From Alisma plantago-aquatica (taxonomy: Eukaryota; Streptophyta; Magnoliopsida; Alismatales; Alismataceae): a stretch of 64,000 bases of DNA. The stretch lies in assembly GCA_963693085.1 (NCBI GenBank), contig OY856410.1, forward strand, positions 1,393,238,863 through 1,393,302,862, written 5' to 3'. Each line of letters begins with the position of its first letter. Position 1 is the stretch's first letter. Made by a program: the position numbers and the translations under genes. The notes beneath the pieces were generated by a model. It had not been told where the DNA came from. It was given only the letters and a program-made list of their open reading frames with translations, and searched no databases. Below, piece by piece: positions 37,101-50,278 of this stretch.

Positions 37101-38255
37101 CCTAGAATAGACAAAATAAATATAGACTGAAGTATGAAACCTAGATGAAAATATAGAAATCATAATGAAGGATAGGATATGAAATAGTAATCCAATATGA
37201 AAAAAAACCTAATCATAAATAAGACGAATTGAACAACATTGATTCCAAGTCAAATGGTGACAATATTATTATTCTTTTTAGCTACCTCTTCATAAATTCT
37301 TGGAGACACATTATGATTACGCAATCTTTGAAGCCCTGAATAATTGAGGTACTAGATTCTCTATTTTTATGTTGAGTTATTGATTTCCCTCTTGAATTCC
37401 ATGTACATTGTTTAGTGGTGAACCCTATACTTTTATAAGCCTTTCCCGCCTCTTTCAAAGTTCACCACCTTAGATTGATTATTGTTTGAATGTATTGAAT
37501 ATTATAATAGCACTTGAATTGATCTATTTGGAGTTTTGACTCCCTGGAAATTGGTCCCTTTGGGCTTTGGCCCCTTAGATCTTTGGCTCACTTGAGGTAG
37601 GGTACATCCCGCCGCCCTGTGCACATGTGTAATGGATTAGTTGTCCCCCAGTCGACTGGTTAACATAGTAATTAGGCTCAATGTTGTTCTTTCATAGATG
37701 ATTGAACATAAGGCATTGTTGCCCTTGAAGGAAATGATATGATAGTGCTCAACCTTAATATTCAAAAGTTGATCATTGCAAGTAATTTGATAATTTGATA
37801 TCTTGAACTATATTGCATAGCCTTGTGGAAATTTGATCTTGATTACAAATATTGAAATATTTCTATCCTTGCTTTGATGAATTTAGTCCACCAAATATTC
37901 CTTTCCTAGATTTGATATTACCTTGATTTATACTTAGAACCTATATTTTGCAAATAGCTCGATATAAGAATTTAGTACCAGCTTTGCTGATCCTTTGTTT
38001 TCCTTCAATGGGGTCCATGTGTGGTTTCGTTCCCTTTGGGAATTCATGGGCAGGTGATAGATGGAAGAGTTCGAAGAGACATGCACTGGGTAGTCCTCCG
38101 TTGAAGACTAGATAGGAATGGATTTTATTTCTTAAACTTGTAATCATATTTGTAAGCTTTCACGACTCTAATGTACAAGCATGATTGTAATAAAGATTGT
38201 TTATGATTGTGATATTATTTTGTAAATATTTGATCGAAAAGATCGGGTCTTTACA
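34108..38255 (+). repeat. 5' LTR of the second LARD-like element
   Basis: 4148 bp. A GC-richer, gene-like core (about 34890-36240) contains a TATA box at 35330-35338. Open frames in this core are short, overlap each other in several frames and occur in both LTRs; I do not support them as genes. Confidence 0.93.
35330..35338 (+). promoter_or_regulatory. Putative LTR TATA box
   Basis: TATATATAC in a GC-rich surrounding, about 1.2 kb into the LTR. The same site is conserved in the other LTR at 40411. Confidence 0.55.
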
Positions 38256-38258
38256 ACA

Positions 38259-38271
38259 TGGTATCAGAGCC
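38259..38271 (+). other. Primer-binding site (initiator Met tRNA type)
   Basis: TGGTATCAGAGCC starts 3 bases after the LTR end; it matches the common plant iMet-tRNA primer site. Confidence 0.9.
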
Positions 38272-39155
38272 ATAAACGGTCGGCACTCATGCATGTCTCG
38301 TGGAAATTAGGGTTAAGTAGGAATACCGATGGAGTAGTTAGACCTTAGAAAAATTGTTGACAATAAATCCTAGTATAATTGGCCAAATTTCTAGGATATA
38401 CTTAGACTACAAGTGGGAAACATTATTATCCTGGTTGTCAAGTACCTAAGTCTAAAAATTTATCTATTTCATCTCACTACCTTTTGGATTCCCCTAGGGA
38501 TGGATTTACTTGGGCTATTATTTAGGGGACACAATGAATGAGCCTTTTTAGAACATTCAAATCAACATCCTAGGTATACAAATGGGTAAAGTACCATGAT
38601 GCTATCTTTAGGTTTTGACACAAAGTAGTAATTGCATATATGAATATAGAATAAATAATTATTCTAAACCCTAAAGGTAAAATTCACTATCACATTCGAT
38701 GATTTTCATTTGGAACCTTATAACATATCAGAGAGTTATTTGACAAAAAAAATAACCTACTTGAAATGGTGACCCAATATGGGATTGAAAAAAAATGATA
38801 TGATGTTTGAAAAAAAAAACTTTTTAGAACACTAGTTGACACCTATTAATTTAAATCACATTAGAATAAAATGTTAGAAGCCTTATCGACTAGTCATCAT
38901 TAAACACTAAAATTCAATAATATATATAATCCTCAAAGTAGAACTTGAACATAAACCAATTACGTAGCCCCATGAGATATTAAGAGTATGGTTGGATCAC
39001 AGTATATACGACCTAAGATGGTGGGAGGAAAATTGGGATTACATATCGCTTAAGGTGGCACTTCAAAAAGTAAAAGTATGATGGTATAATTTAATTTAAT
39101 TTAATTTTTTGATCGAACCATATTAGAAATATCATTATTAAGATAATATTTGATT
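38272..39155 (+). other. Non-coding centre of the second LARD-like element
   Basis: AT-rich with many short stops in all frames; no retroviral domain was recognised. Confidence 0.75.
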
Positions 39156-39189
39156 TCGGGGACGAAATCTCTTTGAAGGGTGGTAGTGC
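39156..39189 (+). other. Polypurine tract region
   Basis: GGGGACGAAATCTC followed by TTTGAAGGGTGGTAGTGC runs directly into the LTR start. This wording is typical of Tekay/Del elements. Confidence 0.8.
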
Positions 39190-40410
39190 TGTAACATACT
39201 GGAAATTGATACTAAATATATTATTTACTATATTGCATAATTCCCACCTCTTAAAAATCTTATTGTGCAATTTTCCACATATTGTCTTAATTACATCTGA
39301 ATACTCTTGACTTTTGTACATTTGATATTCTTGATGGTCATGTAGGATCCAATCAAACTAAAACAACCATGAGTTAGCTAAGCCCATGAGTTAGATTTGA
39401 CACTTGTTAATCACTGTCTTTGGAATCACATTATAATTTAGACAATCAATCTTGAATAATTAATTGTGCCATAATAATCAGCGATGAGTTGGTACAATAC
39501 ACATAAACTTAGTTAAGATAAATTCATGCAAAATAATATATTTAAAGGCATCCGATATAAAGATCTAACGGGAAAAGAACTGAAATTTATCATTTTATAA
39601 CAATCAAATATATGTGGGATGTCTCTATGCCATAGTAGGACTTTTAGTGTGGTCATTTGAATAAAAGTCAATTGGTCGACTACAATGAATATAAAATTAG
39701 TATTTCTATATTGAACATATGAGTCGCTTGCTTAAATGAACAAGATAAAAGAACACAACAAACCTCAATTATCGGCTTCCCTTCACTTCATACGTTATCT
39801 CCTTTTGGTAAGTCGATTAATTATAATTCACATCTTAATTGTATACAAGTCCTCATTCACTCCCGCAAAGGATTCTCGCAGTCGGTGGTTATGGAATTAG
39901 AAACGTATGATTTGATGGTTCTATTATCTCCCAAAAGAAAGTACTCAAACTATCTTCTAGACTAATCAGAAACGGAAATGGCACTAATCGTACTCTCCCC
40001 GTCTCAGCTCCATCTACTGTTAGTCAAAACAGCTGTGACGATTACCATTAAACGCCAATATCCGTTACACATCTACGGACCAACACGCCTGGTTTCTCCA
40101 TCCCTAACCCCGCGCTGCGCTCCCTTCTGCATGGCCATTTTGTCGGCCAGAGCAGCAGTGAGAAAATCACTCCCCTTCCTACGTCTCGCCCTTTCCTCAT
40201 TTTCTCTACACATCCGATTTGAAACACTGCTATCAACGGCCAGTCAGGCGATTAGGAGAGGAAGACCAGAACGCCATGCCATTAAAATGAGGACCTGTGA
40301 AAGAAACGACCAACAAGTCGCTGTCAGGACCCGACGCCACCCCAGACCTTGTTAGGAGAATGTAACGACTCGCCTCCACCCTCTGGACGTAAACCTAGCA
40401 ACCACAGACC

Positions 40411-40418
40411 TATATATA
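40411..40418 (+). promoter_or_regulatory. Putative LTR TATA box (3' LTR)
   Basis: TATATATA at the position equivalent to 35330 in the 5' LTR. Confidence 0.5.
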
Positions 40419-40912
40419 CATTCCAATCAAGCCATTGGCAACCCACCAGCAGTAGCGACAGATCCTCTTCCTGCCCCAATCTGAACCCATCGCCACATAG
40501 CCTCGCTAGCCTTCCTCTCCTCATGGTGCCTCCACAGAATCCCGCCGCCTTCTCACCTCTTCACAACCAACAACACCACAAACCTGATGGACAACAAGCA
40601 ACACAGGCGGTACCTATCAGATCCAACCCAGACCTGACATTGCCAACCTAAAGAACCTTGGCGGTGGTGCCTTCTTTTCCAACTCTGCGTTGTCATGACA
40701 GCCTCGATAAACCTGCAACATGGCTGCTGATCAGCAGATCCATCTCCTCTACAACACGACAACAACTACCAACGCTATCTGTGACGGGCGGCATAACACA
40801 GACACCAGATTTATCTTCACCGGCCACCTCTTCCTCCAACGGCAAGGAGTCTGTGGCTTCTCCGAACACCTCACAGCCACACCATTGCCCAACCCCATCA
40901 CCTCATGGCAAC

Positions 40913-42603
40913 CAGTGGCGGATCCAGAAATCTACCACAGGGGGCTGAATTATTATGAGTAGTGACGATGGGGAAAATAAAAAAAATACACCTAATAAGT
41001 GTCTCATCGTCTCCAACATATAAAATAAGCTATTTGTAAAAAAATCTAACATAAAGGAAATGATAAAATTCACTATTTAAAATAATGAATTTTTTAAATA
41101 TCTAAAATCATAACTAACACATTTGACATGTCTTTCAGATTAAACAACTAGATGATCAATAATATAATCATAATTCATGATCACTTGATCAGTGAAATAT
41201 GCATACAATTGGCAATGCATAAGAAAAATAATAGTTATTTTAAAAATGGGAACAAAATCATCTTTTAAGTGGAGTACAAGCATTAAAATATAATATGACA
41301 TCATTTAGTGGATGATGTCATACTGGAAGATCCAAAGTCAAATCTTATACTATAAAAGATATAAGTATAATGTACTTGGTATATTATAAGATCTTTACAC
41401 AAAGATCATGATCAGTTGAAGGAAACTTCAGAAAGAAAGAAGAAGGAAAATATTTAATGTGGTTGTATGAACAACATATGATGGAGAAGCGCATTTGGAA
41501 ATAATAAGTGAAGAGAAGGAAGAGGAAAGACATGTATATTTTTTATTTAAAAGTTAAAGAAGAGAGCTATGAAAGAAAAAATATATATTTTTTTATTAAT
41601 TTCCATTTACATGTCATCCTCATTTTTCTCTCTCCATTTGATTAAAGTTATATTTACTAGATGGATTTTCTCAAATTTTCTTCTTCTTTTACCCCACGGT
41701 TTATATATTGCTCTCTTCTCTTTTTTTACCTTATGGCAATTCAATCGTCTTCTTTTTTTTATAGATAAAAATATTGTCATTATCTTCTCAAGTTCTTGTA
41801 AATTTGTAATAATTGTTATTTATCTTAAAACGTATAATATCTAAATCTTATGTAACTAAAAAAGTTTGTGAAATACCATGTAACAATAGATATTATTTAG
41901 ATCTATTTCTATATAGTAATATACATATTTTCTTAATTTGAGAGTGATTGATTAATAAAAGTTTGAAACAAAAATATATAAATAGAAGGTGATAGTTGTG
42001 CATGTATGGCTATTATTTTTCCCAATGGTGTATAATTATAATGGAGTGAACTTACTCAATTTATAGCTAATAATATGTGTTAATTAATAAGTCAACTATA
42101 TTATATCAAATTTCAGTTAATAGGTCAACATGATGCATGATATATTTTTATAAACTTTATTTTGTATAACTATTTTCATCTTTTAAGGGTACATACCCCC
42201 GAGTCTTATAGTAATTGACATTCAAGTAGGGGAGACAATTTGTGTAAGGCTTAATACAATTAATATGAAACTATTAAGAAAAATTTAATAGGATAGAAAT
42301 CAAATATATGATTTTTTAAACTCATAATTGATGACATACATATTAGGATGGTAAATTTTTATAATTTGTGAGTATATAAGACACACAATCTACAAATATA
42401 TTAAGTTTAACCATTTAGTAGTTCATACAAAGAAGTATGATAGGATTGACTAAAATCATAAAATTTAAAGTTTCATTTTGTATGGTGTAATAATTTTTTT
42501 TACAAAATACAAATATGTATATGGTATCATATTAATAATAAAAATAAAAATTGGGGGGGGGGGGGCTTCAGCCCCGGCAGCCCCCCCTCTGGCTACACCC
42601 CTG
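40913..42603. mobile_element. Non-autonomous hAT-type transposon inside the LTR
   Basis: Termini are CAGTGGCGGATCC (40913) and GGCTACACCCCTG (ending 42603), an imperfect terminal inverted repeat. A perfect 8-bp target duplication ATGGCAAC (40905-40912 and 42604-42611) and its absence from the partner LTR prove an insertion. The interior is AT-rich with no transposase. Near the right end a 13-base G run (about 42553-42565) is followed by GCCCC and CCCCCC tracts and can fold into a hairpin. An open frame of 91 codons at 41569-41844 is T-rich and unsupported. Confidence 0.9.
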
Positions 42604-45045
42604 ATGGCAACCCACTTTAACTCCAATTGATCAACCACCATAGTAGCAATGCAACGCCGGCGTGCAAATTGGAGGTTGTTTTCAGATTTTGGTCACCACT
42701 CCGTCACCGTGAACCCCTATCACCACCATCACAGATCTTTTGTTTTTGCCAAGGCCTACTGTAACCCCCATAACTACCACGGACCTGCGTAGCAATCTTG
42801 CTGTCGGAGGCACTGGTTGGCTTGCTCACATCCTCTGGCCTGGCCGCTGCAACCTTCTCGTGTTGTTTTGGGAGCACAGCCGGGACCTTCATCTACCATA
42901 TAGGTCTATGTGGCCGCCGGTACCTTCTCGGAGAAATATACCTTCGGACCGAACCAGAGACGAGCCTACAAACATCATCCCTAACGATCCAACCTGGAGC
43001 AGATCATTAAGCATACTTCCAACTGTAAGTTTCGTCGTATTTCTATAGTTTAGTTTCTTAAGTAGTCAATTGGTTAGAAAATTGAACCAGCCAACAAATG
43101 ACAATATCAAAACATACAGGACGCTATAACTGATTTGAGGTCGATGCATTATAGATGTTTGTGTCATGTCGTATACGCACATACATAACTATATTATTTA
43201 AAAGAAGTATCCTTATCAGTATATTAGTTAGTGTTATATAATTGGTCAAAGAAAAATATTAGATATTGTTGATGTTCAGAATTGAGACATACTCACGTAG
43301 ATAAAACAGATAACGAATACCCTACAACTAATCGTATCATGATATATGAATAGGTTGATATATATTGAAAACTAGTAATAATTATGGAGCATATCCTAAA
43401 TGCCACCGTTTTTCCCATAATGTATGAAAGCTTATATGGATATATATGCAATTAATAACATATGAAATAAAAATATATATGCAAGGAGTATATCTATCTA
43501 GATTGGTCTGTCTTGAATTAATGGTACATTCTAAAAAGAACATGTTAAAGAAAATTTCTTATATAAATATGAATTTGGATGATTTTGTACAATTCTAAGA
43601 AATATAGATAGATAACATGTTAATTGAACTCTATATAAATAAATAATATTTTCAATCACCTACATAGCACTAGACACACACTTGCATTTTTTTTAGATGT
43701 AGAATAATAAAATGGTTTACCCATTGTAATACCAAGTATATATGTATTAATGTATACGAGCCTATGTAAGCTTTAAACACTAGATTCCTCTAATAAGAGT
43801 AAATTGATTTGTAATACCTCATAATAAGAACTTTTGACCACATTGATAATACAAAATTATATTCAAGAGAGAATAACATTTGAGGACCTAAATAGACAAA
43901 ATAAATATAGACTTAAGTATGAAACCTAGATGAAAATATAGAAATCATAATGAAGGATAGAATATGAAATAGTAATCCAATATGAAAAAAAACCTAATCA
44001 TAAATAAGACAAATTGAACAACATTGATTCCAAGTCAAATGGTGACAATATTATTATTCTTTGTAGCTACCTCTTCATAAATTCTTGGAGACACATTATG
44101 ATTACACAATCTTTGAAGCCCTGAATAATTGAGGTACTAGATTCTCTATTTTTATGTTGAGTTATTGATTTCCCTCTTGAATTCCATGTACATTGTTTAG
44201 TGGTGAACCCTATACTTTTATAAGCCTTTTCCGCCTGTTTCAAAGTTCACCACCTCAGATTGATTATTGTTTGAATGCATTGAATATTATAATAGCACTT
44301 GAATTGATCTATTTGGAGTTTTAACTCCCTGGACATTGGTCCCTTTGGGCTTTGGCCCCTTAGAGCTTTGGCTCACTTGAGGTAGGGTACATCCCGCCGC
44401 CCTGTGCACAGGTGTAATGGATTAGTTGTCCCCCAGTCGACTGGTTAACATAGTAATTAGGCTCAATGTTGTTCTTTCATAGATGATTGAACATAAGGCA
44501 TTGTTGCCCTTGAAGGAAATGATATGATAATGCTCAACCTTAATATTCAAAAGTTGATCATTGCAAGTAATTTGATAATTTGATATCTTGAACTATATTG
44601 CATAGCCTTGTGGAAATTCGATCTTGATTACAAATATTGAAATATTTCTATCCTTGCTTTGATGAATTTAGTCCACCAAATATTCCTTTCCTAGATTTGA
44701 TATTACCTTGATTTATACTTAGAACCTATATTTTGCAAATAGCTCGATATAAGAATTTAGTACCAGCTTTGCTGATCCTTTGTTTCCCTTTAATGGGGTC
44801 CATGTGTGGTTTCGTTCCCTTTGGGAACTCATGGGCAGGTGATAGATGGAAGAGTTCGAAGAGACATGCACTGGGTAGTCCTCCGTTGAAGACTAGATAG
44901 GAATGGATTTTATTTCTTAAACATGTAATCATATTTATAAGCTTTCGCGACTCTGATGTACAAGCATGATTGTAATAAAGATTGTTTATGATTGTGATAT
45001 TATTTTGTAAATATTGGATCGTAAAGATCGGGTCTTTACAGTTCT

Positions 45046-45265
45046 ACTCTCCTTGCTCTTCTTAAGCTTGAAAGAGTACACTCGATCTCAAAGTCTAACA
45101 ACGCTGATGTTTGAAGACCCCTTTGCGAGCGATGCATACAACCTAAAAAATAGCAAGAGAACATGAGAACACAACTAAAAGGTATATGGAAATTTGAAAA
45201 TGGAAATGATGATCTAGTCTTGTATACTAGTTAGCACTTGTTGCTCTAATCAGATTAACTGTAGA
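45046..45265 (-). other. Leader of the Athila-type element
   Basis: Remaining 5' leader between the primer site and the nested insertion. No coding sequence was recognised. Confidence 0.6.
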
Positions 45266-45283
45266 TCCCCGACAATGGTGCCA
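45266..45283 (-). other. Primer-binding site of the Athila-type element
   Basis: The minus strand reads TGGCACCATTGTCGGGG, six bases from the LTR. This is the characteristic Athila-lineage primer site (canonical TGGCGCCGTTGCCGGGG) with transitions. Confidence 0.85.
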
Positions 45284-45289
45284 AAAACT

Positions 45290-46868
45290 TGTTGGTTTAT
45301 TACACTAATGAGTTTCAATCTTAAGAAAGATCTTTTACTCAACTAACCAATTCTCGCAAGTATACAAAATTAGTTGTAGTCGAGGTCAAACACAAGGAGC
45401 TTAAGTAATCAATTAAATGCAGCAATGCTAAGGTTCAACAATCTAGACCGTTTTAAAAGTGATTTGGTTGATTAGACTAGAAATTTTTAGAATTAAGCAA
45501 ACAGTAAATGGCTTACTAAAAGAGATTAAAATTCAGAATTAGAAGTATCTTGGACTTAGGATTTCATCCACATATCATAGCATAGAATAAGAGCATGAAA
45601 TTTAAACATACTAAGCACTTGTTTTAAAGGAGAGTTGTATGTTGCACTTCACCTCTCGGTATAAGTATAACGATCCTAACTCAATTCAACATTCCCATGT
45701 ATGAATTTCATTTTGGATCACAAACCTACTCCTCAACTCCATAAATTCCACTCTCGTGGTAAAGAAGGAGTTACCAAGAGAGTACCTCCTTACTCTCCCA
45801 CCTATCTTCTCAGATCAAGCAAAAGAGCATAAAACATACACATAAGGTGGCCGACCATACATGCAGAAAAGAAGAAACTGGTACTCACAAGGTGGAAAAA
45901 CAAGCAACATAGAATTTCGTACGAAATCACCATGTTCCATACATGCTATGACATGGGATCTACTCTCCCATGTCCAAGAAAAGGAAACTACTCATCCATG
46001 ATAGTGTACAACAGAAAATGTGCAGAATTTTCAGAATTCAACATGATTTAGAGAAGGAAAAGCTAAGCAATCCCAAGATGTAACCCAAGAAAGGTAGAAT
46101 TCCAAATTGAGGATGAAATCCCACTTCTACAACTGCTCCAAACCAGACAAAACTCTCTCCCAAGAAGCTTTGTGGAGTGAATATCTGCTGCACCTTGGAG
46201 AAGAAGATTGGAGAAGAAAAGAAGAAGAATGAGGTTCTTTTGCAAGAAAACACCCTCTTCCACCTCCAAAATCACCCTCCTTGCTCTAGCCTTGCTCTGG
46301 GATGAAAGAGTTAATGACCAAAGATAACTGCTCTTTTGAGTGTTTTCCTCTTTTAAAATGAAAGGAGTCATATTTGAAATTTGCTAAAACTGACAGGTAC
46401 ACGACGTGTCTTTCTGTGACAGTTATTTTTGAGTGTGAATCACACATTGTGTTTGAATTAATACATGCCATGTACGTTTCCAGAAAGGTAAGACTCGATT
46501 TTAAATTTCTAGGTACACGTCATGTCTAAATTTGGACATGTCATGTACTTTTCTTCAGTGATCGCAACAATAGGCCTTCTGGAAATGCACACGCCGTGTC
46601 TTAAATAAGACACGTCGTGTGCATTGCTATTTCATCAGAATTAAAGTTCTGGATGTTTGTAAGGTTTGGAGAAGTCCCAAATAAGATGAAATTGAGTTGG
46701 AAAACCTCCAATTTGATTCCTTTGATGCAAATCTACAATACACATCATGTGATAAACAAAATAACAAAAAAGTGGCAAGAGTAATATGAATAGAGGCTAA
46801 ATGAGAACAAAATGAACTGAATTTGTGTGTGAAAACATGTGAAAAGTTGATGTGGAAACCACACAATA
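45290..46868 (-). repeat. 5' LTR of the Athila-type element
   Basis: 1579 bp, matching 23209-24809. It is 22 bp shorter, and most of that is explained by loss of one dyad plus linker near 46397-46425. Confidence 0.93.
46397..46622. promoter_or_regulatory. Dyad array in the Athila 5' LTR
   Basis: Seven dyads: about 46397, 46438/46460, 46512/46534 and 46588/46609, for example GTACACGACGTGTC and GACACGTCGTGTGC. Positions correspond to the array in the other LTR except that the first pair is collapsed into one site. Confidence 0.55.
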
Positions 46869-46873
46869 GATGT

Positions 46874-47007
46874 TCTCTCTGGGGTAATGTTTATCCCTAC
46901 CAAATGTATACTACCATTGTCCAAAATAAAATAGTTACACAGAACTCGTTACTTGCTTCTATACATGATGGGTGGATCCATTAACACCTCCACACGATGG
47001 GAAGATT
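46874..47007. other. Target DNA right of the Athila-type element
   Basis: Short segment continuing the sequence left of 23204. No gene was recognised. Confidence 0.5.
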
Positions 47008-47012
47008 GATAT

Positions 47013-50000
47013 TGTGACAACCCCAATTTTCACCCTCTTTGATTATACCCTTTCTCTTACTATTTGTGACCCAAATTCACTGAACTGATTTATGTTCCAT
47101 AACATGAATGTGGTGATGCTATGATTTGGTGACATCAATGATCATTTTCACAATGTGTGACATCAACCTATGCTTTTGAACTCAGTATCGTGGTTTAATA
47201 CATTATTCTCTTTAATCTAAAATTGAACCTCATCTTTATGATCTTTTGGTTCCCCAGTATATACTATGTGGTAGATCTCTCAATTATGATTCCAACGACG
47301 TAAAAATTGCCTCAATTGGGCCCTCCTAGCCAAAGATATGGACATTTAAACTTTGCTACTTTAATCCTTGTTTTAACATGTTTGAACTGATTTTCACCCC
47401 TTAATGGGCCCATTTGGACGCGACCCATTTTCCTAGTTGGATCATTCCCCCCCCCCCTTCCTCTTTAGGAAATGATTGAGGGACTGGGAATGACTTCTTC
47501 CATCTCCTCCCAAATCTAGTAATGGTGGGGGAATGAGAGCAATAATTGAACACTACCTTGCTCCATTATAAATCCCATATCTAACCCTAGCTCTTCTTCT
47601 TTTCTCCTTTCTCCTTGCTCTGCTTGCCTTGTCCCACCGCCCAAGCTCTTTCCCTCTCCCACTTTGTTTCTTCTACAGCTTGTGGTGCCGCATCAGGCTA
47701 CCGCTAGAAAAGCCCCTCCTTGCCACCCTTAGAGGTCCAGAAGCCAATGGCGTGAAGCACAACATGCCCTAGACCCCAACCACCTAGACTAATCGTGGGG
47801 TGGGTTGTAGTAGCTGCTTCGACCATCAGAGAGCAAGGGGGTGACCTCCCCTATTTGTCCTCTGTCCCTACGGTGAGAACATATATCACATAGAGCAGGG
47901 TCACGTGAGAGATGGCACGACATTGAGCAAACACTTTGGAACACGCCATAGCGGTTGGCTACGGTTGATCATGGTGCATGGTTGGTGGGGATCACTAGGC
48001 TAGTGCTCGTCAGTGGTAGCGGCCATGAGTGAGCCCAGACTACCAGGGTGGTTGTGGATCCTTGATCCAATGGTGCGGGTCACAAGAGAAATAATCATAA
48101 TATGATATTCGAGTTTTCCTATAGTTTTGATTAAGATTCTTGTAAAATTCATACCTCCCAATTATTATGGCCAAAATATGCAAAATTATATATAAAATTG
48201 ATCAGCTTGACGAGACCTACAACATGGACTAATTTGTAGACTCTAATTTCTCTTCTAGTTCTCCTGATTTACTGAAATACGAACTTTGACCTTCTTTAAC
48301 CATGTTTGATGCATGTTTATGATGAAAGCTTGGATATTGATGCTCAATCTACTCTCTAATACTCAAAACCATTAGTTTTATACATGTTTGAGTACATTAG
48401 GGTGCTAATCATCCTTTTTGTCCTATATTTGGTGCTTTTTGTGCATGTGTGCCTAGTTTGGGACTTTAATGATGTACTTTGCCCTAAGTTACTAATTTTG
48501 CATCTAATTTGAACTCTAGTCTCATCCTAGATTGGAATTCAATAGTTTTATGCTACCCTATGGTACTAATATCCCCATTTGTTACCTATTTTCTATGTTT
48601 GTCTATATGACCCTTGTGCATGAATGAGACCCTAAATGGCTATGCATATTACACTCTTACTTCAAGTGTTATGTTTGACCTATCTTGTGCATGAAACTCT
48701 TTTAAATCCTTAAAATCAGTGACATTGTGACGTGTTGTGACTTTAATAACTATGGTCCACCCTCTTTCTCTATTATCATGTTTGTAATCCTAAATTACCT
48801 AATGTGGCCTTGATGCATTGAATTGTGGTTCTTGAACCTTAATGCTTATGTGGTACCTTCTCTCTTATCTCCCTCTCAAAAATTAGGGATTTGTCCATCC
48901 CTCATGATGTCTTGGATGTGGATGTCCCACCTAGGTCACATGTTAAATCTTGATGGTATATGTGATTTGCGTTGATGATTGAATACATGTGAATATGTTG
49001 ATACCAATGTTGGACTTCAATGCCTTGACCCTTAGGGACATCTATCTATATTCTAATATGCTCTTTATGTCCATACTTTCGTGATCTAAATCATGCTTTA
49101 TGCTTGGAATCCTTATCTTGTTTGGATCACGACCTTGTATGCCCTATTATGAGTCTTTGATCCTATAATGTGCATGAATGACCTAAATCTTGATATGATC
49201 ATCTAAATGAATGGAACCTCAAACTGAGATGATACTTGAACCAACCCTTATGAGGGACCCTGAACCAATATAAGATCATCAAACATGTAAGTAAACAACT
49301 TTGTACCCAACTTGGCCAAAACCCTAAAATAAATGTAGTTAGGGTTAATGATGTGAATCTAATGCATGTATGTAATCTTATTGTTAATCATGTGGCTTGT
49401 GGCTAGATGATCAAATCTAAGTTAAGTTATGAAATCTCTGAATAAGGTATGGGATTTAATAATTATATGACTATGGTTTTCTTGCTTGAATGTGATACAT
49501 ATGTATGCTTGTTTACTTGCTCAAATATTGTCATTTAGTATTCTAGTATCGTACTCGATGTTTGTCTCGTATTTTTTCTTTAAAACTTGTAAACATAATA
49601 TAGAAACTCCATTATACAAACCTCATACACATACCTAAAGTTTTGGGGTAGGGATATGATGATGGGCGTCCTACTTGATTTATCAAGATAGGGCGGATCG
49701 TTGATAAAAGGGTTAGCTAATCTTGAGCTCCCTCATAGACTCTTCCAGTGAGAAGTTGTCCATAAAAGGCCTTATGAATACATGCTATTGATGAATGCAC
49801 GAAATGATGGTATAATTGGAGTGAAATGATATAAAACACGAGCTCTCATTTTGCTAAATACTTAACTTGTTTATTTCTCATCCGTTACTTCTACAAAGTT
49901 TTTCAAATTATGCAAAGCTTATGTATATGTAACTTTTAGCCCTGTACTTGGCACCTTGCGTGCTTGACCCGCCTTGTTTCATGTATTTTATGGGTTCAAA

Positions 50001-50273
50001 GATGGTTAAAAGTTGATGGGCTTGGTGAGCTATGTCAGGTGTAATTGTTGTAGATCCTTAGTATCCATGAGCAGACTGGTAAAATTGTACTCTTGAACAT
50101 GTCATTGAAAGCTTGTAATAAATATTGTTGCTTAATAATATTTGTTGAATTTTGAGATTATGATTGGTGCTTTTACCTTGTTAATTGTTCATGTATGTTA
50201 AGCATATTACGCTTCCACATGTTGTCTTTGGTATTCATTTGGTTCATGGGACTGGGATTCTGATTATGTGATA
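47013..50273 (+). mobile_element. Probable solo LTR (Tekay/Del-like)
   Basis: It starts TGTGACAACCCCAATTTTC, a typical gypsy LTR start, with a TATA-like CATTATAAATCCC at 47564-47576, a GC-richer stretch after it, and TGTAATAAATATTG near 50114 resembling the polyadenylation region of the other LTRs. The 5 bases before it (GATAT, 47008-47012) recur at 50274-50278 after ATTATGTGATA, which gives the proposed right end. No second copy and no primer site were found. The right boundary is uncertain. Confidence 0.4.
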
Positions 50274-50278
50274 GATAT

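Larger units (their letters stand above)
34108..45040 (+). mobile_element. Second coding-free LTR element, nested in Athila
   Basis: LTRs 34108-38255 and 39190-45040 begin TGTAACATACTG and end GGGTCTTTACA. A perfect 5-bp duplication GTTCT flanks it (34103-34107 and 45041-45045). The primer site follows LTR 1 and a GGGGACGAAATCTC purine region precedes LTR 2, so it lies on the + strand. The centre is only 934 bp and has no gag or pol. The terminal plan is Tekay/Del-like. The LTRs differ at only a few positions per hundred in the stretches I aligned, so it is younger than its Athila host. Confidence 0.93.
39190..45040 (+). repeat. 3' LTR of the second LARD-like element, with hAT insertion
   Basis: 5851 bp. 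After subtracting the 1691-bp hAT element and its 8-bp duplication it is 4152 bp, almost exactly the size of the 5' LTR. Its ends match those of 34108-38255. Confidence 0.93.
23209..46868 (-). mobile_element. Athila-type Ty3/gypsy retrotransposon, minus strand, decayed
   Basis: LTRs at 23209-24809 and 45290-46868 start TGTTGGTTTATT and end near CACACAACA on the + strand. A perfect 5-bp target duplication GATGT flanks it (23204-23208 and 46869-46873). On the minus strand the order is 5' LTR, tRNA primer site, leader, gag, protease, RT, RNase H, integrase, a long spacer, ORF3, polypurine tract, 3' LTR. The primer site TGGCACCATTGTCGGGG and an extra ORF3 after integrase are hallmarks of the Athila lineage. 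Without the nested 10.9-kb insertion the element is about 12.7 kb. All coding parts carry stops or frameshifts. Confidence 0.95.

Noticed and set aside
38259..38271. tRNA gene fragment
   Set aside because: Only a primer-binding site of 12-13 bases; no cloverleaf. The same holds for 56997-57009 and 17261-17275.
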